From contig NZ_QUMQ01000001.1 in NCBI RefSeq assembly GCF_003387075.1, positions 4,526,001 through 4,590,000 of the forward strand: a DNA stretch of 64,000 nt. Reading direction: 5' to 3'. Of the stretch, positions 59,927 to 64,000 are shown one piece after another (the first letter of the stretch is position 1; every line of letters starts with the position of its first letter). Origin of the DNA: Asanoa ferruginea (GTDB lineage: Bacteria; Actinomycetota; Actinomycetes; Mycobacteriales; Micromonosporaceae). Under the pieces are notes generated by a model. The model was not told where the DNA came from and ran no database searches. It worked only from the letters and a program-made list of their open reading frames with translations. A program made the position numbers and the translations under genes.

Positions 59927-60879
59927 GCTACGACCTTTCGGGGATGGATCGGCTGCGCGGCAGCCAGATCGGCGGCGACGAGACAAGCCAGGTGCGGCGA
60001 CACCGTCGTCGGGTGTTCACCGCAGGCGGCCGGAGGAGCGCCGGCCGCGGAGACGAGCACGACCGCGCCGCGCCCGCGACCGTCGAACTCGTCGATCGCG
60101 GCGTCGAGCGCGTCCCGGCAGGGCCCGGCGATCCGCAAGGTGTGGCCGGCCGGGCAATAGGGCAACACCGAAACCTCGAACTCGTCGTGTACGCGGTGCG
60201 CGTCCCGCGCGGTGACCACCAGATCCAGGCGGTGGTGGGCCAGCCGGACGATCCGGTGCCCCGTCCAGGGCTCGGCGGCCCAGCCTCGCGCGCGGCGTTG
60301 CGCCCGCAGCACATCGGCGATGTCGAGGCAGATCGTGCCGGTCTCCCGCGCGAACTCTTCGAGCTGCGTGGCCGTGGCCATCGCGCCGTCCTCGGCGAGG
60401 ACACCGGCGAGCGCGACGCCTTGGCCGAGCCCGGCGATCTCGACGAGGTGCTGGAGCGCCTCGCTGAGCCAGTAGCGGCCGATGTCGCCGGTGTCGTCGA
60501 TCGCGTTGGGCAGCACGTGTCCCGGTGTGCGCAGGTGCTCCCGGGTGGTGCGCGGATCGAGGATGGTCCGGATGGTCTGCGCGCGGTCGGCGGCGGAGAC
60601 ACCGGTGGTCACCGAGCCGCGGGCGTCGACGGCGACCAGGATGCCCTTCTGCAGCACGCCCGCGCCGTGTTGGCGGCCGATGCCGAGGTGCTCGAGCTGC
60701 GGCCGCGGCGCGCCGGCGTAGACGATGCCGCGGCAGCGGGTGACCAGGAAGTTGACCGACTCGGGGGTGATCGCGCGGCCCGCGTAGCCGGCGATCCCGA
60801 GATCGCTGACCCGGTCGGTGAGCACGACGTGGCAGCCGGCCCGGAGCCGGTCGACCGCCTCGGCGATGGCGCGGTTCAC
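59923..60879 (-). CDS. RibB/RibBA-like protein lacking catalytic residues
   Basis: 318 residues aligning end to end with RibBA by eye: TPESVNFLVTRCRGIVYAG, TTGVSAADRAQTIRTILDP and RTPGHVLPN. The three catalytic regions are changed. DDEDRENEGD reads LTDRVSDLGI, the GHTEA His segment reads DDTGDIGRY, and ICE reads LAG. The second half is a shrunken GTP-cyclohydrolase-like region without the zinc Cys cluster. DHBP synthase chemistry is therefore unlikely; a new ligand or a structural role is possible. GTGA overlaps on both sides. Confidence 0.75.
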   Translation of the reverse strand: MNRAIAEAVDRLRAGCHVVLTDRVSDLGIAGYAGRAITPESVNFLVTRCRGIVYAGAPRPQLEHLGIGRQHGAGVLQKGILVAVDARGSVTTGVSAADRAQTIRTILDPRTTREHLRTPGHVLPNAIDDTGDIGRYWLSEALQHLVEIAGLGQGVALAGVLAEDGAMATATQLEEFARETGTICLDIADVLRAQRRARGWAAEPWTGHRIVRLAHHRLDLVVTARDAHRVHDEFEVSVLPYCPAGHTLRIAGPCRDALDAAIDEFDGRGRGAVVLVSAAGAPPAACGEHPTTVSPHLACLVAADLAAAQPIHPRKVVA

Positions 60880-62516
60880 GCGTCGCCGCCGAGGGTGAGC
60901 CAGGAGGCCGGCCCGGTCCGCACCGTCGATGTTCCTTTGCGCATCGTGTCGGATGCGGAGTCGGTTATCCACCGGCGGTGCTTCGGCCATGAGGTGTGGC
61001 TCAGCATCAGTCCGAGTTGGGAGCCCTTGGCGAACCGCCACGCGATGGGACCGAGGGCGATCTGCGCTGCCGCGTTGCCGGCCTGGTCGGCGGCCCGCGC
61101 TGGTGTGCTGGTGGCGCCGTCGGCGACCAGCATGACCCGGCCGTCCGGGCCGCGCTCGACCAGGCGGGCCACCCAGCGGACGCCGGGGCCGGCCTCGGTG
61201 GCGATTGTGCATCGCACATTGCCGGCGATGTCGAGTGCATCGGCGAGCGGATCGCCGAACCAGCTCAACACGTCGGGTCGGCCCAGCAATGACCGTTGGT
61301 CGCGCGGCCCCGCGTTGGCGGCGACTTCGAGACCGGGAAGGAACGTCGTGCCACCGAGCGTGGGTGTGGGGTCCGCTTCGTCGTAGTCGAGCGGGGTGAC
61401 ACCCGGCTCACCCGCGGCGTCCGAGAGCGTCCCGTCGGCGCCGAGGAAGAGCCGAAGCGGGTCCTGGGGCGGCGGCCAGCTACCCGACATCCAGCCCCGG
61501 CCGTGGTGGAACCAGGTGGCCGCCGATCGTGGGCTGTCATCCGTGCTGCGGAGCCAGCGGTCGAACCAGTCGAGTTGCCGGTCGGTGAGACCGATCGCCG
61601 CTCCCGAGGCGGCTGGCCCGAAGTCGAACTCGGGGAAGACGCCCGGGTTGGCGCCGCCGTGCGGCCACGGACCGACGATCAGCTCACGCGGCCCGGCGCC
61701 CGGTCCGGCGGCCAGGATCGTGCCTCGCAGGAAGAGGTCGAACCAGCCGGCGATCACGAGCGCGGGCACGGCGACGTCGGCGGCAGGCCGACAGACCGCG
61801 GCGAGCTCGGCCATCGCCGCCGCCCGGCGTTCGTCGTCGAGCCAGGCGGCCAGCCACGACGGCAGACTGCCCCGCCCCACCCGATCGCCGTCGTCGCGGT
61901 TGGCGTCGGCGAGCCGCTCGGTGCGGTGGACGGCGCGCTGACCGAGGCGGGCGCCGTCGGGCGGTGGCAGGTCGGCTCGATCGCGTTCGTAGAGGACGGC
62001 ATCGGCGAGTTCGGGGTCGCCGACGAGGTGGCGCAGTGACCAGAAGGCGAGAAAGCCCCACTCCAGGGCCGAATCGCCGCCGAACCAGTCGCGGGCCGGG
62101 TTGGCGCCCGAGAACATCGGTGCGATGGCGCGCAGGCCGTCGGGGCGCAACGCGGCCGTCTGCCATTGCAGGAACGCCGAGTAGGAGCGGCCGAACATGC
62201 CGAGATTCCCGTCGGACCACGGCTGCGCGGTGATCCAGCGCAGCGTGTCGACGCCGTCGGCGGCCTCGTTGACAAAGGGCGTGAACTCGCCGTCCGACGA
62301 GAACCGGCCGCGGCAGTCCTGCGTGACGACCGCGTAGCCGCGGCGCACGGCGCGGGTCGTGTCGAGGGCTCCGTCGCGGATCGCGGGCGCGTTCTTGTCG
62401 TAGGGAACGCGCTGGAGCAGCGTCGGGAAGGGCCCGGCACCGGCAGGTAGCTGCACGTCGGCCCGCAGCACCGTGCCGTCGGACATCGGGACCGGGACGT
62501 CGAAGGAGACCTGCAT
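60876..62516 (-). CDS. CocE/NonD family hydrolase
   Basis: 546 residues. N-terminal alpha/beta-hydrolase with TLLQRVPYDKNA, nucleophile elbow GRSYSAF (~110), AGWFDLF and GPWPHGG (catalytic His). A C-terminal jelly-roll (from ~350) is typical of cocaine esterase and X-Pro dipeptidyl peptidases. No signal peptide. First gene of the RibBA operon, with a clear promoter and operator upstream. Confidence 0.9.
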   Translation of the reverse strand: MQVSFDVPVPMSDGTVLRADVQLPAGAGPFPTLLQRVPYDKNAPAIRDGALDTTRAVRRGYAVVTQDCRGRFSSDGEFTPFVNEAADGVDTLRWITAQPWSDGNLGMFGRSYSAFLQWQTAALRPDGLRAIAPMFSGANPARDWFGGDSALEWGFLAFWSLRHLVGDPELADAVLYERDRADLPPPDGARLGQRAVHRTERLADANRDDGDRVGRGSLPSWLAAWLDDERRAAAMAELAAVCRPAADVAVPALVIAGWFDLFLRGTILAAGPGAGPRELIVGPWPHGGANPGVFPEFDFGPAASGAAIGLTDRQLDWFDRWLRSTDDSPRSAATWFHHGRGWMSGSWPPPQDPLRLFLGADGTLSDAAGEPGVTPLDYDEADPTPTLGGTTFLPGLEVAANAGPRDQRSLLGRPDVLSWFGDPLADALDIAGNVRCTIATEAGPGVRWVARLVERGPDGRVMLVADGATSTPARAADQAGNAAAQIALGPIAWRFAKGSQLGLMLSHTSWPKHRRWITDSASDTMRKGTSTVRTGPASWLTLGGDA

Positions 62517-62524
62517 GCGCGAAC

Positions 62525-62552
62525 TCTATATCATTTAAATGAAAGGACTCAA
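62525..62552 (-). promoter_or_regulatory. Putative promoter of the CocE-RibBA operon
   Basis: On the minus strand TTGAGT (62552-62547) is followed after 16 nt by TATAGA (62530-62525). The palindrome of site 7 occupies most of the spacer, a classic repressor arrangement. Confidence 0.6.
62530..62543. promoter_or_regulatory. Palindromic operator (site 7)
   Basis: ATCATTTAAATGAA contains the perfect palindrome TCATTTAAATGA (62531-62542) and differs from the shared pattern only in its last base. Confidence 0.65.
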
Positions 62553-63148
62553 CGGGTCTCGTGCCACGGCTTGGACCGCTCGGCGTAGGCACCGACCCGC
62601 GGGCGCGGCGACGGCTCCTCCCGCAGCGGCGTCACCTCGCGCAGGCCGGCCAGGCTGCGTCGGGCGAGTTCGGCGTAGACGTCCTGGCCGGTGCGCATCC
62701 AGTCGCCCATGCTGGGGTCCAACGGCTTCACCACGGCCGGGTTGCCGACGGCCAGCGAGTTGGGCGGCACCTGGGTGCCCGTGCGCACGAAACTGCACGC
62801 GCCGACGAGGGAGCCGGCCCCGATGACGGCGCCGTCCATCACCACCGCGTTCATCCCGATCAGCGACCGCGTCCCGATCGTGCAGCCGTGCAGCACGACA
62901 CCGTGCCCGATGTGGCTGAACTCCTCGAGCACCGCGTCGGCGCCGGGAAACGCGTGCACGACACAGGTGTCCTGGACGTTGGAGTAGGCGCCGACGACGA
63001 TCCGCCCGAAGTCGCCGCGCAGGCTGGCCGACGGGCCGATGTAGCAGCCGGCGCCGATGCTGACGTCGCCGATGACGGTGGCCGACGGGTGCACGTAGGC
63101 GTCCGGAGCGACGATCGGAACGACATCGTCGATCTCATAAAATGTCAT
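62549..63148 (-). CDS. Gamma-class carbonic anhydrase-like protein (PaaY-type hexapeptide repeat)
   Basis: 199-residue left-handed beta-helix with repeats such as ATVIGDVSIGAGCYIGPSAS. Metal-ligand His candidates are in CVVHAFPG and HIGHGVVLHGC. In phenylacetate degradation PaaY of this family acts as a thioesterase/CoA-salvage or scavenging protein. ATGA overlap with the upstream SDR. The C-terminal ~45 residues are charged and extend past the helix. Confidence 0.85.
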   Translation of the reverse strand: MTFYEIDDVVPIVAPDAYVHPSATVIGDVSIGAGCYIGPSASLRGDFGRIVVGAYSNVQDTCVVHAFPGADAVLEEFSHIGHGVVLHGCTIGTRSLIGMNAVVMDGAVIGAGSLVGACSFVRTGTQVPPNSLAVGNPAVVKPLDPSMGDWMRTGQDVYAELARRSLAGLREVTPLREEPSPRPRVGAYAERSKPWHETR

Positions 63149-63900
63149 ATCACGTACCCACCGTTGGGGCTGATGACCTGGCCCGTGATGAACCCGGCCG
63201 CCTCGGAGGCCAGGAACGCGACGAGCGGCGCTATGTCGCCCGGATCGCCCACCCGCCCGAGGGGTGTCGCCGCCAGCGCCCGGGGCAGGAACTCCGACGG
63301 AAAGTCGTCGGCCTCGGTCAGCCGCGAGCGCACGAAGCCCGGCGCGACCGAGTTGACGGTCACCCCGTAAGGCCCGAGCTCCTTGGCCACCGCCTTGGTG
63401 AGCCCGACGATCCCGGCCTTGGCCGCGCTGTAGTGACTGTGCAGCGGCGACCCGGTCAGCGCCGCGACCGAGCTCATGTTGATGATCCGCCCGTACCCGT
63501 TGGTCACCATCGCGTCGACGACGGCCTTGGTGCAGGTGAAGGTCCCGGTGAGGTGGACGGCGATCATCTTGTCCCAGGTCTCCCGGGACAGCTCCAGAAA
63601 CGGCGTGTAGCGGGCATGCCCGGCGTTGTTGACCAGGATGTCGGCGCTCCGGCCGAACCGCTCGACCAGCGCGGCGACCGCCTGCTCGACGGCGGCCGCG
63701 TCACTGACGTCGGCGGCGAGCGCGAGCGCGGTCCCACCGCCGCTGTTGATCCCGCGGGCCACCGATTCCGCCGCCAGCCGGTCGAGGTCGAGCACCGCCA
63801 CGGCGGCTCCCCGCGCGGCGAACTGCCGCGCCACCTCCGCCCCGATGCCGGATCCACCGCCGGTCACCAGCGCGGTCCGGCCCTCCAGGTCATGGGTCAT
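63145..63900 (-). CDS. SDR family oxidoreductase
   Basis: 251-residue classical SDR: TGGGSGIGAEVA, NNAGH, catalytic Ser in NMSSVAAL, YSAAK and GQVISPNGGY. All catalytic elements are present. First gene of a two-gene operon with the carbonic-anhydrase-like protein. Only about five bases separate its start from the expected transcription start. Confidence 0.9.
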   Translation of the reverse strand: MTHDLEGRTALVTGGGSGIGAEVARQFAARGAAVAVLDLDRLAAESVARGINSGGGTALALAADVSDAAAVEQAVAALVERFGRSADILVNNAGHARYTPFLELSRETWDKMIAVHLTGTFTCTKAVVDAMVTNGYGRIINMSSVAALTGSPLHSHYSAAKAGIVGLTKAVAKELGPYGVTVNSVAPGFVRSRLTEADDFPSEFLPRALAATPLGRVGDPGDIAPLVAFLASEAAGFITGQVISPNGGYVI

Positions 63901-63908
63901 GAAGGCAA

Positions 63909-63922
63909 ATCTATTATATGTT
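63909..63922 (-). promoter_or_regulatory. -10 box and weak operator-like site
   Basis: ATCTATTATATGTT shares 10 of 14 bases with ATCATTTAAATGAT. On the minus strand it contains a perfect TATAAT (63918-63913), so the mRNA for the SDR at 63900 would be almost leaderless. Confidence 0.4.
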
Positions 63923-64000
63923 AGAGATATTACTCAAGAGTACGCCTGGGGCCTTGATGTCGATCTATGGACCGCTCTAAAGTCCTAACACGTTAAGACA

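Overview
The sequence is high-GC DNA with tightly packed operons, frequent 4-base ATGA/GTGA stop-start overlaps, GTG and TTG starts, and many F420/LLM-type and acyl-CoA enzymes. This points to an actinomycete; a Micromonosporales-like relative is a guess only. There are no rRNA or tRNA genes, no transposases or integrases, and no CRISPR array. About 60 genes are present and nearly all belong to a catabolic island: oxygenases, short-chain dehydrogenases, esterases, amidohydrolases, acyl-CoA enzymes and four complete ABC uptake systems.

Layout. 1-7384 holds an enoyl-CoA hydratase, flavin reductase, SDRs, SnoaL/NTF2-like proteins, a Baeyer-Villiger-type monooxygenase and an HSL-type esterase. 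Together these fit an alcohol > ketone > ester > acid route. 16886-7336 (minus) is one long operon with a peptide-type ABC transporter, then a sugar-type (CUT2) ABC transporter, then a frameshifted SDR. 26034-16972 (minus) holds an amidohydrolase, a LIV-type ABC transporter, an Ltp2-like/DUF35 pair and an ADP-forming acyl-CoA synthetase. 26199-34854 (plus) holds a PDR/VanB-type reductase, an FMN 2-hydroxy-acid oxidase, two amidohydrolases around a lone Rieske protein, an Nramp transporter, a second Ltp2-like/DUF35 pair and a cyclase-family hydrolase.

34855-35608 is repeat-rich and non-coding. 37008-35609 (minus) holds an NTF2-like and an LLM protein. 37147-42773 (plus) holds an alcohol dehydrogenase, ferredoxin, ferredoxin reductase, P450, beta-propeller protein and phosphotriesterase-family hydrolase. 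48574-42887 (minus) is a second LIV-type transporter with a PRISE-like reductase. 48575-50293 is a second repeat-rich gap. 50096-57933 carries a hydrolase, LLM enzymes, a thioesterase, a FadR-type regulator, an acyl-CoA synthetase and a second flavin reductase. 62516-57930 (minus) is a CocE-type hydrolase, a RibB-like protein without its catalytic residues, a 3-hydroxyisobutyrate dehydrogenase-like protein and RibBA. 63900-62549 (minus) is an SDR and a gamma-carbonic anhydrase.

The blocks appear to be tied together by regulation. At least seven promoters carry a 14-bp AT-rich palindrome of the form ATCNTNNNNANGAT, in two cases lying in or over a recognisable -35/-10 pair. The only transcription factor gene in the window is the FadR-type protein at 52952-53758. 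The enzyme set recalls steroid or terpenoid breakdown (Ltp2-like/DUF35, a KstR2-like operator, PRISE, P450 with redox partners, BVMO), but no canonical ring-cleavage core is present, so the substrate is unknown. Functions are inferred from motifs read by eye, with no database search.
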